From positions 1 to 49,291 of the forward strand of contig NZ_JAFEUM010000013.1 of the NCBI RefSeq assembly GCF_016900875.1: a stretch of 49,291 bases of DNA. Reading direction: 5' to 3'. The notes beneath the pieces were generated by a model. The model was not told where the DNA came from. It ran no database searches and saw only the letters and a list, made by a program, of their open reading frames with translations. The stretch comes from Vibrio ulleungensis (GTDB lineage Bacteria; Pseudomonadota; Gammaproteobacteria; Enterobacterales; Vibrionaceae). Position numbers and translations under genes: made by a program. This document shows, piece by piece, positions 33,742 to 42,540 of this stretch (position 1 is the first letter of the stretch; each line of letters begins with the position of its first letter).

Positions 33742-34587
33742 TTAACCTTTATTATTGATATTAACTAATTGTAATTGTTGTACGATTTTAAGCGCATCGA
33801 CTGTTTCTGCAACGTCGTGCACTCTTATTATTTGTGCGCCTTTTTGAGCCGCAATAGTCGCGGCTGCAACACTAGCCGCAACACATTGGTTAGGTGCTTT
33901 ATCGAGAAGTTTAAACAACATCGATTTACGCGACATGCCTGCCAAAATAGGCACCCCTAGTGAGTGAAACTCACCTAAAGCACTCAATAATTGATAGTTG
34001 TGCTCGAGAGATTTTCCAAAGCCAAATCCTGGGTCTAAGATCAGCCGCTCTCGTTGAATACCAACACGATCGCAATCAATCATTCGCTGTCTCAGAAACG
34101 CCGCAACATCACTAACAACATCATTATAAGTCGGATTGTGCTGCATAGAGCGAGGTTGACCTTGCATATGCATCAAACAGATAGGTGCGTCACACTCTGC
34201 AGCAGCCTCTAAAGCCCCAGGCTCTTGCAATGCTCTCACATCGTTAATTATATCAGCGCCTGCCTCAATGGCCTCTCTCATGACCTGAGCCTTGCTGGTG
34301 TCGATGGATATCCAAACATCAGATTCTGCTCTAAGCGCTCTAATCACCGGAATGGTTCGCTGTAGCTCTTCTTCTAGTGCCACTTCTGGTGCGCCGGGCC
34401 GTGTTGATTCTCCACCAATATCTATGATGGTCGCACCGTGCTCAATCATTAGCTTTGCATGAGCTAAAGCATCCGTTATTGCGTTGTGCTGTCCACCATC
34501 AGAGAAAGAGTCAGGTGTTGTGTTGAGTATCCCCATCACTTGAGGCGTCGATAAGTCTAAAGCTTTGTGCTTGTGGTTAAGTTGCAT
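33742..34587 (-). CDS. folP: Dihydropteroate synthase
   Basis: Joins pterin diphosphate and p-aminobenzoate to make dihydropteroate, the sulfonamide target in folate synthesis. 281 residues from ATG 34587. Motifs: GILNTTPDSFSDGG, IDIGGESTRPGA, LDPGFGFGKSLEHN and a terminal RVHDV. The start is less certain: a GTG at 34614 has a better ribosome-binding site (AAGGAA) and would add nine residues; still longer versions would overlap the ftsH terminator. Followed by glmM. Confidence 0.96.
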   Translation of the reverse strand: MQLNHKHKALDLSTPQVMGILNTTPDSFSDGGQHNAITDALAHAKLMIEHGATIIDIGGESTRPGAPEVALEEELQRTIPVIRALRAESDVWISIDTSKAQVMREAIEAGADIINDVRALQEPGALEAAAECDAPICLMHMQGQPRSMQHNPTYNDVVSDVAAFLRQRMIDCDRVGIQRERLILDPGFGFGKSLEHNYQLLSALGEFHSLGVPILAGMSRKSMLFKLLDKAPNQCVAASVAAATIAAQKGAQIIRVHDVAETVDALKIVQQLQLVNINNKG

Positions 34588-34645
34588 AACATTATTAATA
34601 TTGAATTGTGCCACTCGATAAGTTTCCTTACCCCATGAATAGCAG

Positions 34646-34671
34646 AAAACCCCGAGCAAGCTCGGGGTTTA
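34646..34671 (-). terminator. Terminator between ftsH and folP
   Basis: AAACCCCGAG (34647-34656) and CTCGGGGTTT (34661-34670) pair perfectly around CAAG. 17 bp past the ftsH stop, with a short U-run on the minus strand. It may let only part of the transcription continue into folP-glmM. Confidence 0.85.
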
Positions 34672-34687
34672 TGTTTAATTACGATAC

Positions 34688-36676
34688 TTACTCTGCGTCT
34701 TTAGACTGCGTTGCATCATCGGTTGGCGCATCTTGCTTAGGTTCAGCGCTACTATCGGCTTTACCTTCGGCTTTAGTTGGCTCTTCCTGTTTTGCGTTGG
34801 CGTCGTCTGACTTGTCGTGTCGAGATTTGTTTGACTCTTCAGTCGCTCGAGATTGATCGCCCCACCCAGCAGGTTCACGGATCTCTTCTTTACGCTCCAT
34901 AAGGTCGTCAATCTGACCCGCATCAATGGTTTCATATTTCATCAATGCGTCTTTCATGGAGTGCATGATATCCATGTTTTCTTCTAGGATTTGCTGTGCA
35001 CGAGCGTAGTTGCGGTCGATGATTTGACGAATTTCGTCATCAATCAATTTCGCGGTATCGTCTGACATGTGTTTAGTCTGCGTTACACTACGACCCAAGA
35101 ACACCTCACCCTCTTCTTCTGCATAAAGAAGTGGACCTAGTTTCTCAGAGAAGCCCCATTGGGTGACCATCTTACGAGCAATGTCTGTCGCACGTTCGAT
35201 ATCGTTTGACGCGCCCGTAGACACTTTATCTGCACCGTAGATAAGCTCTTCAGCCAAGCGTCCACCATACAAGCTAGAAATCATTGACTCTAGGTGTTGG
35301 CGAGACATGCTCACACGATCTTGCTCAGGCAAGTACATGGTTACACCTAATGCACGACCACGAGGAATGATAGATACCTTGTACACAGGATCGTGCTCAG
35401 GAACCAATCGACCAACAATGGCGTGGCCCGCTTCGTGATAAGCCGTGGACTCTTTAATGTCTTCAGACATCACCATAGAGCGGCGTTCTGCGCCCATCAT
35501 GATTTTATCTTTAGCCAGTTCGAACTCAACCATCGATACGTTACGCTTGTTACCGCGAGCAGCAAAAAGTGCGGCTTCGTTTACAAGGTTAGCAAGATCT
35601 GCACCGGAGAATCCTGGAGTACCACGTGCAATCAGTGACGGTTCTACGTCCCCTGCCAGCGGTACTTTACGCATATGCACTTTAAGAATTTGCTCACGGC
35701 CACGCACATCAGGAAGACCTACAACCACTTGACGGTCAAATCGACCAGGACGTAGCAGTGCAGGGTCCAATACGTCAGGACGGTTGGTCGCAGCGATAAC
35801 GATAATACCTTCGTTACCCTCAAAGCCATCCATTTCAACCAGCATTTGGTTTAGTGTTTGTTCACGTTCATCGTGACCACCACCAACACCTGCGCCACGT
35901 TGACGACCTACAGCATCGATTTCATCGATAAAGATAATACAAGGCGCTGCTTTTTTGGCTTGCTCAAACATGTCACGGACACGAGACGCACCCACACCGA
36001 CAAACATTTCAACAAAATCAGAACCTGAAATGGTAAAGAACGGCACTTTCGCTTCACCTGCGATTGCTTTTGCAAGCAAGGTTTTACCTGTACCAGGAGG
36101 ACCTACCATCAGTACGCCCGTCGGGATCTTGCCGCCCAGTTTTTGGAAGCGGCTAGGGTCGCGCAAGTAGTCTACCAGCTCTTTAACGTCTTCTTTCGCT
36201 TCGTCACAGCCTGCAACATCAGCGAACGTCGTTTTAATTTGTTCTTCGCTCATCATGCGAGCTTTACTCTTACCGAACGACATGGCGCCTTTGCCACCGC
36301 CGCCTTGCATTTGACGCATGAAGAATATCCATACACCAATCAGTAAGATCATTGGGAACCATGAGATGAAGATCGTGCCTAGAAGGCTCTGCTCTTCTGG
36401 TGGTGTACCCGTTACTTTCACTTTTTGGTTGATCAAATCGTCAAGTAACTTGGTATCGTAGACCGGCATATAAGTCACATATCGTGAGCTGTCATTACGA
36501 TAAAAGATGATCTCTTTATCGTTAATCTGTGCTTCACGGACTTGTCCTTGACCCACTTCCTGTATAAACGTGGTGTAATCCACGGTACGACCGTTGCCGT
36601 CGCTTGGTCCAAAGCTTTGGAAAACCGACATCAACACTACTGCAATAACGAGCCACAGTATTAGATTTTTTGCCAT
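34688..36676 (-). CDS. ftsH: ATP-dependent zinc metalloprotease FtsH
   Basis: Inner-membrane AAA+ protease that degrades sigma-32, LpxC and damaged membrane proteins. 662 residues from ATG 36676 (MAKNLILWL); a TTG three codons upstream is rejected. Two membrane helices (about 4-22 and 97-117) flank a periplasmic domain. The AAA domain has GPPGTGKTLLAKAIAG (Walker A), IIFIDEIDAVGRQRG (Walker B) and the second-region segment ATNRPDVLDPALLRPGRFDR. Zinc site HEAGH in AYHEAGHAIVG. The acidic, low-complexity C-terminal tail (after about 600) is longer than in E. coli. In most relatives rlmE lies directly upstream; here it does not. Confidence 0.98.
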   Translation of the reverse strand: MAKNLILWLVIAVVLMSVFQSFGPSDGNGRTVDYTTFIQEVGQGQVREAQINDKEIIFYRNDSSRYVTYMPVYDTKLLDDLINQKVKVTGTPPEEQSLLGTIFISWFPMILLIGVWIFFMRQMQGGGGKGAMSFGKSKARMMSEEQIKTTFADVAGCDEAKEDVKELVDYLRDPSRFQKLGGKIPTGVLMVGPPGTGKTLLAKAIAGEAKVPFFTISGSDFVEMFVGVGASRVRDMFEQAKKAAPCIIFIDEIDAVGRQRGAGVGGGHDEREQTLNQMLVEMDGFEGNEGIIVIAATNRPDVLDPALLRPGRFDRQVVVGLPDVRGREQILKVHMRKVPLAGDVEPSLIARGTPGFSGADLANLVNEAALFAARGNKRNVSMVEFELAKDKIMMGAERRSMVMSEDIKESTAYHEAGHAIVGRLVPEHDPVYKVSIIPRGRALGVTMYLPEQDRVSMSRQHLESMISSLYGGRLAEELIYGADKVSTGASNDIERATDIARKMVTQWGFSEKLGPLLYAEEEGEVFLGRSVTQTKHMSDDTAKLIDDEIRQIIDRNYARAQQILEENMDIMHSMKDALMKYETIDAGQIDDLMERKEEIREPAGWGDQSRATEESNKSRHDKSDDANAKQEEPTKAEGKADSSAEPKQDAPTDDATQSKDAE

Positions 36677-37235
36677 GTCACTCAAGGTGTCAGCCCCTAG
36701 TTAACTAGTTGTAATAAAAAGTAGATTACTACAGAACGAACTCTGTAGCCACGCGAAATAGTATAAATGTAATAGTAAATGATAATCGCTCGCTTACCTA
36801 GCGCACTCCCTTCATTTACAGGGTTTTTACTTAAAAACGTTAACCTTTGTAACCCATTGCAACAATTTAGACATTACTAGAGCGTGCGAGAAAAGGGTCA
36901 GGCATACGAATCTTTGTTGATATGAACACTCTACGAAAGCTTTAAACATAGTGATCAAAACGTTCGCCCTATAACACTTTTACCACGAGCGCTCAGTAAC
37001 TGCTAACTCTTGACCAGACAATCCAACATCCGTTGCACTAGACTCACGGAACTTTCTTGGACCTAAGCAATGTTGCTTACCTTTTTGCAGACTTAATGGT
37101 CAAAGGTGCTCAACAAAGCTGGTGCATCGTAAAAGTGATAACTAGACTATTCATGGTAAAAGTATAGTCTTGAGTTGTATATGCAGTTACACTATCGACT
37201 TTTCAACCCTATTAACAAAGATTTTTGGCCGCACT
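36677..37235. other. 559-bp interval where rlmE would be expected
   Basis: In E. coli and other vibrios the gene order here is ftsH-rlmE-yhbY. I read both strands for the RlmE motifs (DLGAAPGGWSQ, SDMAPNMSG, KVFQGEGFD, SSRARSREVY) and found none, nor any long open frame. The interval must hold the ftsH promoter and the yhbY promoter. A 7-bp inverted repeat, AGACTAT/ATAGTCT (about 37144-37169), precedes yhbY. Confidence 0.6.
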
Positions 37236-37532
37236 ATGAAATTAAGCACCAAACAAAAGCAGCATCTAAAAGGCTTAGCACACCACCTTAAACCTGTGGT
37301 ATTGCTTGGCGCAAACGGATTGACAGAAGCTGTACTAGCGGAAATCGAGATCGCACTGGATCACCACGAGTTGATCAAAGTGAAGGTCGCTTCTGAAGAT
37401 CGCGAAACAAAAGGCCTGATCATTGACGCCATTATTCGCGAAACAGAAGCCGAAAAAGTACAAACCATTGGTAAAGTACTCGTGATCTATCGCCCTAGCG
37501 AAGAGCGCAAAATCGAACTGCCTCGCAAATAG
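37236..37532 (+). CDS. yhbY: Ribosome assembly RNA-binding protein YhbY
   Basis: CRM/KH-like RNA-binding protein associated with pre-50S particles. 98 residues from ATG 37236 (MKLSTKQKQHLKGLAHHLKP), the family N-terminus; the longer open frame is not supported. The central GANGLTEAVLAEIEIALDHH segment carries the RNA-binding fold. Divergent from ftsH and convergent with greA. Confidence 0.95.
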   Translation: MKLSTKQKQHLKGLAHHLKPVVLLGANGLTEAVLAEIEIALDHHELIKVKVASEDRETKGLIIDAIIRETEAEKVQTIGKVLVIYRPSEERKIELPRK

Positions 37533-37545
37533 AGTCAGTAAAACG

Positions 37546-37577
37546 AGAAAAGGCTGCCAATGGCAGCCTTTTTTAAT
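37546..37577. terminator. Bidirectional terminator between yhbY and greA
   Basis: AAAGGCTGCCA and TGGCAGCCTTT form a stem with an A-run on one side and a T-run (TTTTTT) on the other, serving both convergent genes. Confidence 0.9.
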
Positions 37578-37594
37578 GCGTAAGACATCGGGTC

Positions 37595-38068
37595 TTAGAT
37601 GTATTCGACTTTATCGATTTCAAAGTCTTTCGCGCCACCAGGAGTTTGGATAGACACTTCATCACCTTCTAGCTTACCAATAAGGCCACGAGCGATTGGT
37701 GAGCTCACTGAGATTTTACGCGCCTTAATGTCCGCTTCGTCATCGCCGACAATTTGATAGGTAAACTCTTCATCAGTGTCGACGTCAATGACCGTAACCG
37801 TAGTGCCAAAGATTACTTTGCCTGTATTTTCCATATTGGCAACGTCGATCACCTGCGCAACAGACAGTTTGTATTCAATATCGCGGATCTGTGCTTCGCA
37901 AATACCTTGCTCTTCACGTGCGGCATGATACTCGGCATTCTCTTTTAAATCGCCTAGCTCACGAGCTTCGGCAATCGCTTGAGATATTTGTGGGCGCAGT
38001 TTTAATAGACGCTCTAATTCTGTTTTAAGTAACTGCTCGCCTTGAGCAGTCATAGGTACTTTTTCCAT
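37595..38068 (-). CDS. greA: Transcript cleavage factor GreA
   Basis: Rescues backtracked RNA polymerase by stimulating RNA cleavage. 157 residues from ATG 38068 (MEKVPMTAQGEQLLK), with AGGA five bases upstream. The N-terminal coiled coil has the tip acids in ARELGDLKENAEYHAAREEQ, and the C-terminal FKBP-like domain ends TPGGAKDFEIDKVEYI. Convergent with yhbY. Confidence 0.97.
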   Translation of the reverse strand: MEKVPMTAQGEQLLKTELERLLKLRPQISQAIAEARELGDLKENAEYHAAREEQGICEAQIRDIEYKLSVAQVIDVANMENTGKVIFGTTVTVIDVDTDEEFTYQIVGDDEADIKARKISVSSPIARGLIGKLEGDEVSIQTPGGAKDFEIDKVEYI

Positions 38069-38768
38069 TTTATTCCTCAATCTCTAAACGACTCGGCTTC
38101 TGATTTATCGTACCGAGCAAACTTTAGAGCAACAAAAGCCCACTCAGTGAAAACTAAGTTAGGCAGATTAATTGGATGTTTGAATCAGTTTACCCAAAAT
38201 ACACCGATAGATCATCACTCTTTGGTTTTTGCACTTCAACAATTGCGATTAAACGCATTTGAACGCCTAGAAAAAACTGACTAACTCACATCTGGAAAAC
38301 ATAAGTCAATATAGCGTAACGGCAAGCGGCTTTTTAAAAACACCTTCACGTTACACCTTACTAACATAGCCTAAAACAGATTATGGGGGACATATTGTTT
38401 CTTTAACAAATGAACATGACGCTTGAATGAATACGCTTAAAAACCTTGTGCACTGACTCACGAATCCACTCAAAACTCACCGCAAAAACGGCACCTAAAT
38501 CAAAAAACAGATAAAAAATTATTATTTCGCACTTCCAGCAAGACAATCAAAAAAAAACATCAATAGCAACAAAAACAATTAGTTACCACTAAAAGTCAGC
38601 CACTCCATCTTTATAAATTTGATATTTTGACATCATTTTACTAACCCAAGGGGAACAAATTAAGCAGACTGACATCGAGCGCTATTTGTACTGCTTAACA
38701 AGTACACTCGATTATATCGTGAATAAACAAGCGCATTGATGGACAAACTAAACTAGGAAAAACCCAAG
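38069..38768. promoter_or_regulatory. 700-bp greA-ompU intergenic region with ompU control sequences
   Basis: No protein gene is supported on either strand. The right half (about 38480-38640) is very A-rich with several AAAAAA tracts, the kind of sequence bound by ToxR or nucleoid proteins at Vibrio ompU promoters, though I found no clean ToxR box pair. A perfect 8-bp inverted repeat TTAAGCAG (38660-38667)/CTGCTTAA (38691-38698) lies in the probable leader, about 70 bp before the start codon. The left edge holds the greA promoter. Confidence 0.5.
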
Positions 38769-39866
38769 ATGAACAAGAAGTTGATTGCACTAGCTATCGC
38801 TGGTGCCACTATGGCAACAACTGCACACGCAGCAGAACTTTACAACAACGGCGACTCTACTTTTTCTGTAGGTGGTCACCTTTCTCTTTCTGTAGCTGGT
38901 TCTGACGAAGGCGATGTAGGCGTAACAAGCAACTCTCCGCGTATCAACATGGAAGCGACTCACAACTTGGGTGCTGGTTACACGATGGACGTTAAAGGTG
39001 AGTGGGCAACTAACCTTCTAAACGGTGGTGAGCAAGCGTTCACAACTCGTCTAGGTTACATGGGCATTACTCACGACGTATACGGTCGCGCAGTAGCAGG
39101 TACTCAGTGGGCACCTTACTACGACGTTGCTGGCGTTGCTGATATGCCAATCGCATTTGCTAACGACTTCATCTACGAAAACCACGGTAACCTAGGTACT
39201 GGTCGTGCAGAAGCGATGCTTTCTTACCGCAACAGCTTTGACTTTGGTGATGCAGGTGCATTCAACCTAGGTCTTGCTCTTCAAGGTCGCAACGACGACA
39301 CGTCAAAGGGTGGCGAATTTAACGATGCTGGCGACTACGTAGAAACAACTTCTGGCGCTAAATACGGTAACCGTGCTCAAATCGCACTTGGCTACGACAT
39401 CATGGACTTTGGTCTAGGTTACGCCTACAACACCGGTGACTTTACTGAAGCTGGTTCAAGCACGTCTAAAACTGCTGAGTCTCACGTATTGTCAGCGAAA
39501 TACGGCTCTTACGGCAACGGTCTATACGTTGCAGGTGTTTACGCGAAAAACGAAAACATGCAAGAGTACACTAACTACAGCCGTGGCGGTTTCCCAACAG
39601 TTGCTGATGGTACAATCGAAGACGCAAACTCTTACGAATTCCTAGTAGCTTACGCCCTATCTAACAGCCTAAACCTATCTGTTAACTACGAAGGTGTAGA
39701 AGATGCTGCAGCAAGCAAGACGGTATACAGCCAGTCTGCAATCCAAGCTGAGTACAACTTCACTCCGAAGTTTGTTGGCTTCGCTGGTTACCAAATCGAC
39801 CTTGGTAACGACTACGATAGCGAAAAAGACAACAAGTGGAACATCGGTGCACGTTACTACCTATAA
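38769..39866 (+). CDS. ompU: Major outer-membrane porin OmpU
   Basis: Trimeric general porin of the outer membrane; in vibrios it affects bile and antimicrobial-peptide resistance and adhesion. 365 residues. Signal peptide is residues 1-21 (TAHA-A cleavage). The mature chain is a 16-strand-type barrel with many Gly/Tyr/Asn turns and ends in the aromatic-rich IGARYYL, the C-terminal BAM signal. Codon use is strongly biased toward preferred codons (GGT, AAC, CGT, TAC), as expected for an abundant protein. Location between greA and dacB is the Vibrio ompU locus. Confidence 0.93.
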   Translation: MNKKLIALAIAGATMATTAHAAELYNNGDSTFSVGGHLSLSVAGSDEGDVGVTSNSPRINMEATHNLGAGYTMDVKGEWATNLLNGGEQAFTTRLGYMGITHDVYGRAVAGTQWAPYYDVAGVADMPIAFANDFIYENHGNLGTGRAEAMLSYRNSFDFGDAGAFNLGLALQGRNDDTSKGGEFNDAGDYVETTSGAKYGNRAQIALGYDIMDFGLGYAYNTGDFTEAGSSTSKTAESHVLSAKYGSYGNGLYVAGVYAKNENMQEYTNYSRGGFPTVADGTIEDANSYEFLVAYALSNSLNLSVNYEGVEDAAASKTVYSQSAIQAEYNFTPKFVGFAGYQIDLGNDYDSEKDNKWNIGARYYL

Positions 39867-39885
39867 TGCGTAACGTCTAATCTCG

Positions 39886-39916
39886 AAGCCCTGCCACTGG
39901 CAGGGCTTTTTGTTTT
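39886..39916 (+). terminator. Terminator after ompU
   Basis: AGCCCTGCC (39887-39895) and GGCAGGGCT (39899-39907) pair around a three-base loop, followed by TTTTGTTTTT. Confidence 0.9.
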
Positions 39917-39955
39917 TGTTATACTGCGCAACAACTGTCGTTGAAGTTGCCACTC

Positions 39956-41356
39956 ATGTTCAAGATTTTCTTAACCTTTTTTGCCCTTTTGTTTTCGTCC
40001 TCGGCGTGGACTGCTCCCTTCGAGGGTATCGAGTATCTACCTGCTGGTAGTCGTGCTGCTATCTATGTCGCATCAGAGCAAGGCGCTGATATTGTTTATA
40101 ATAGTGAACAACTTCTTCCACCGGCCAGCACACTTAAAATTCTCACCGCTCTTACCGCAAAAATCGAGCTTGGTGACGACTTTCAATTTGTCACTCAACT
40201 ACAAAAAAGCGACCGCGATCTATTCTTAAGCTTTTCTGGTGACCCTAGATTAGCCCGCTCCGACATAAAAAAGCTTCTCCAAGAATACAAAACTCAACAC
40301 GGAAACATCATCCCTGGCAATCTTTACATTGATGACCGTCAGTTTACTGGGTACGAGAAAGCCCCTGGTTGGCCATGGGATAACTTAGGCGTGTGTTATA
40401 GCGCTCCATCGAGTGTTGTTACTCTTGATGACAACTGTATTCAAGGATCAATATCTAGTTTGGCGACCGGTCAAACTCGTGTCTACGTGCCACCTCATCA
40501 GCCTATTGAAGTCTCAACGGATGCGATAACCCTAACCAAAGACCAACAGAAAATTCAGCATTGCGATCTTGAATTAACCACTTTTGGTAATACCTACCGA
40601 CTCGCGGGATGCATGGCAGAAAGAAGCAAACCACTACCGTTAAAGTTTGCAATACAAGATACCCGCAGCTACGTATCGGCAACCTTGAGAGGATTGCTCT
40701 CAGAACTCAATATTTCGTTGCAAGGTGTGATTATTACCCGTGCAAAACGAGACACACCAGATGAGCTCACCTTAGTCGCTGAGCATCGTTCTGCGCCGTT
40801 GACTGATTTGCTCAAGATTATGCTTCAAGAGTCGGATAACCTAATCGCCGATAACGTACTAAAAGCTGTAGGTCGTTCTTACTACCAAGCACCTGGAAGC
40901 TTCTCAAACGGTGCTGCAGCGATGAAAGCGATACTGGAATACCACACTAAAACGAACTTAGATTATGCTCAGTTTTTCGATGGCTCAGGGCTGTCACGCA
41001 ATAACAAAATCACGGCCAGTCAATTAGCCGCAGTTTTGGAATACGTTCAACTTAATGACCACACACTGAATTTTATTGAACTGCTACCAAAAGCTGGCGT
41101 GGATGGTACCTTAAAGTATCGCAGCAGCATGCGCGGTGATGATATTAAAGGCCAATTAGCAGCGAAAAGTGGTTCACTGTTTGGAAGCATCAATATGGCA
41201 GGGTTCTCATTTGACGCGCAAGGCGAGCCAAGCAAATGGTTTGTACAGTTGATTGCCGACTATCATCCACCGCAAAGTGAAACGCCTGCGACACCGGTAG
41301 AAGCACCTTACACATCGTTTGAGAAGGCGTTCTACCGACAGTTACTTGCCGATTAA
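39956..41356 (+). CDS. dacB: D-alanyl-D-alanine carboxypeptidase/endopeptidase (PBP4)
   Basis: Periplasmic S13 penicillin-binding protein that trims and cuts peptidoglycan cross-links. 466 residues from ATG 39956. Signal peptide at 1-20. The catalytic triad motifs are S58-T-L-K61 (PPASTLKIL), SDN in LQESDNLIADN and KSG in AAKSGSLFGS. A large insertion domain lies between the first two, as in PBP4. A TATACT -10 lies at 39920-39925. Tail to tail with the MgtE-like gene, 4 bp apart. Confidence 0.96.
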   Translation: MFKIFLTFFALLFSSSAWTAPFEGIEYLPAGSRAAIYVASEQGADIVYNSEQLLPPASTLKILTALTAKIELGDDFQFVTQLQKSDRDLFLSFSGDPRLARSDIKKLLQEYKTQHGNIIPGNLYIDDRQFTGYEKAPGWPWDNLGVCYSAPSSVVTLDDNCIQGSISSLATGQTRVYVPPHQPIEVSTDAITLTKDQQKIQHCDLELTTFGNTYRLAGCMAERSKPLPLKFAIQDTRSYVSATLRGLLSELNISLQGVIITRAKRDTPDELTLVAEHRSAPLTDLLKIMLQESDNLIADNVLKAVGRSYYQAPGSFSNGAAAMKAILEYHTKTNLDYAQFFDGSGLSRNNKITASQLAAVLEYVQLNDHTLNFIELLPKAGVDGTLKYRSSMRGDDIKGQLAAKSGSLFGSINMAGFSFDAQGEPSKWFVQLIADYHPPQSETPATPVEAPYTSFEKAFYRQLLAD

Positions 41357-41360
41357 CAAG

Positions 41361-42197
41361 CTAAGATAGCCCGAGGTACCAGTTTACTGTTGTGAAATAG
41401 ATCCAGACACCTGAAATGTCCACCAGCGATGCGAGTATAGGGCTCACCATAACAGCAGGATCCATCTTCATTTTGTGAGCAATCAAGGGCATAATTCCTC
41501 CAAGTAACGTGGATAACATAATTTGCACACTCAATGCTATTGCGATTGCGATGGCGATGAGCTCTATATCAAACCCACCGGTACTGTTGCTATCTCCAAC
41601 AAAAATAATTCGTCCGACCATCACAGCTGAAACAATCACCGCAATCCAAACCGCAATTCGACTCTCCTTTCTTAACACTCTAAACCACTGCTTTGGCGAA
41701 ATATTACCTAACGCCAAGCCCCGAGTGATCAAGGTTGCAGCTTGGGTTCCGGTGTTACCACCTGCGGCCGCAATGACTGGCATGTAAACCGCCAATAGCA
41801 GTAACTGACTTAAAGTATCTTCGTACGAAGCGATGATTAAACCCGATACAATGCCAAACAACGCTAAAAGGACAATCCAAGGAGCGCGTTGCTTGACGTG
41901 AGTAAATGTTGAAAGCTCGAAGTAGTCGCTCTGCTTAGAAAGGTCAAAAGAAACCCCTAATAAGCTAGAGAGTTGGCGAGCTTTATCTGAAAACCCTTGA
42001 TGTTGCAATTCGAGCAATAGTTCTTGCACATGACCGACGGCGCATAGCTTCAACGTACTAAGCACATCATTCAGCTCACTCTCTTTTATCCAAAGAATTT
42101 GATCGGCTTGGCACAGAGACGAAAAGGTAGAAAGGTCCAATGCATGGCACTGAACAGACGCAGATGAGATCTGCGTTTTATAAGATACGGCTGACAT
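41361..42197 (-). CDS. Short MgtE-like divalent-cation transporter
   Basis: 278 residues. The C-terminal half (about 105-278) is the five-helix MgtE/SLC41 membrane domain with its pore signature: PVIAAAGGNTGTQAATLITR and DPAVMVSPILASLVDISGVW. The usual N-domain plus paired CBS domains of MgtE (about 250 residues) are absent, replaced by about 100 residues of unrecognised helical sequence. Mg2+ transport is inferred from the pore motif. Strong ribosome-binding site (AAGGGG) before ATG 42197. It is one of four genes between dacB and tyrS, which are adjacent in the V. cholerae order as I recall it. Confidence 0.82.
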   Translation of the reverse strand: MSAVSYKTQISSASVQCHALDLSTFSSLCQADQILWIKESELNDVLSTLKLCAVGHVQELLLELQHQGFSDKARQLSSLLGVSFDLSKQSDYFELSTFTHVKQRAPWIVLLALFGIVSGLIIASYEDTLSQLLLLAVYMPVIAAAGGNTGTQAATLITRGLALGNISPKQWFRVLRKESRIAVWIAVIVSAVMVGRIIFVGDSNSTGGFDIELIAIAIAIALSVQIMLSTLLGGIMPLIAHKMKMDPAVMVSPILASLVDISGVWIYFTTVNWYLGLS

Positions 42198-42411
42198 AAA
42201 TGCCCCTTATTTCACATATGACTAAGGCTAAATGTGGGAAAGGCAAGTCAACCGCTATGCAAGGCAGAGCGTCAGTTGTTACCAATCCCGTTTAGACTGG
42301 GAGGAAAATCAACGTTTTGCATTTTTTGTATGACAAATGAGGCTGCCCATTGCAGCGGCTGGATAATACCACTGGCGTTAAACGTGGTTAAATGATCGTT
42401 TGGATATATTG

Positions 42412-42438
42412 TAAAGATTTGTTGCGCCTGGCCGATAT
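42412..42438 (+). promoter_or_regulatory. Candidate sigma-28 (FliA) flagellar-class promoter
   Basis: TAAAGATT - 11 bases - GCCGATAT fits the FliA consensus TAAAGTTT-N11-GCCGATAA at 14 of 16 positions with exact spacing. It points at the chemoreceptor gene 100 bp downstream, the expected target class. The remainder of the 343-bp interval (42198-42540) shows no gene. Confidence 0.8.
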
Positions 42439-42540
42439 AAGTCTGTCCCACCTAATGTTAACGTTTACATGAATTAGCTATTGTTAATTTTCACCGCCCG
42501 CATACAATACGTCGAACGGTATAATCCCTAGGAAGCAGAA

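Noticed and set aside
34588..34659. Longer folP N-terminus from the open frame upstream
   Set aside because: The most upstream part overlaps the ftsH terminator stem; the added residues do not resemble the family. GTG 34614 is kept as an alternative only.
36985..37093. Minus-strand run of about 36 open codons in the vacant rlmE interval, considered as an rlmE remnant
   Set aside because: The translation shares no RlmE motif and has no start signal; it is within the range expected by chance.
38042..38284. 80-codon open frame overlapping the greA start
   Set aside because: No ribosome-binding site, poor codon use, covers the greA promoter.
38480..38640. ToxR box pairs (TNAAA-N5-TNAAA) upstream of ompU
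   Set aside because: A-tracts are abundant, but I could not find a pair at the exact spacing, so no individual box is claimed.
42198..42411. Magnesium riboswitch in the leader of the MgtE-like gene
   Set aside because: No recognisable M-box or mgtA-type leader peptide or paired structure could be made out.
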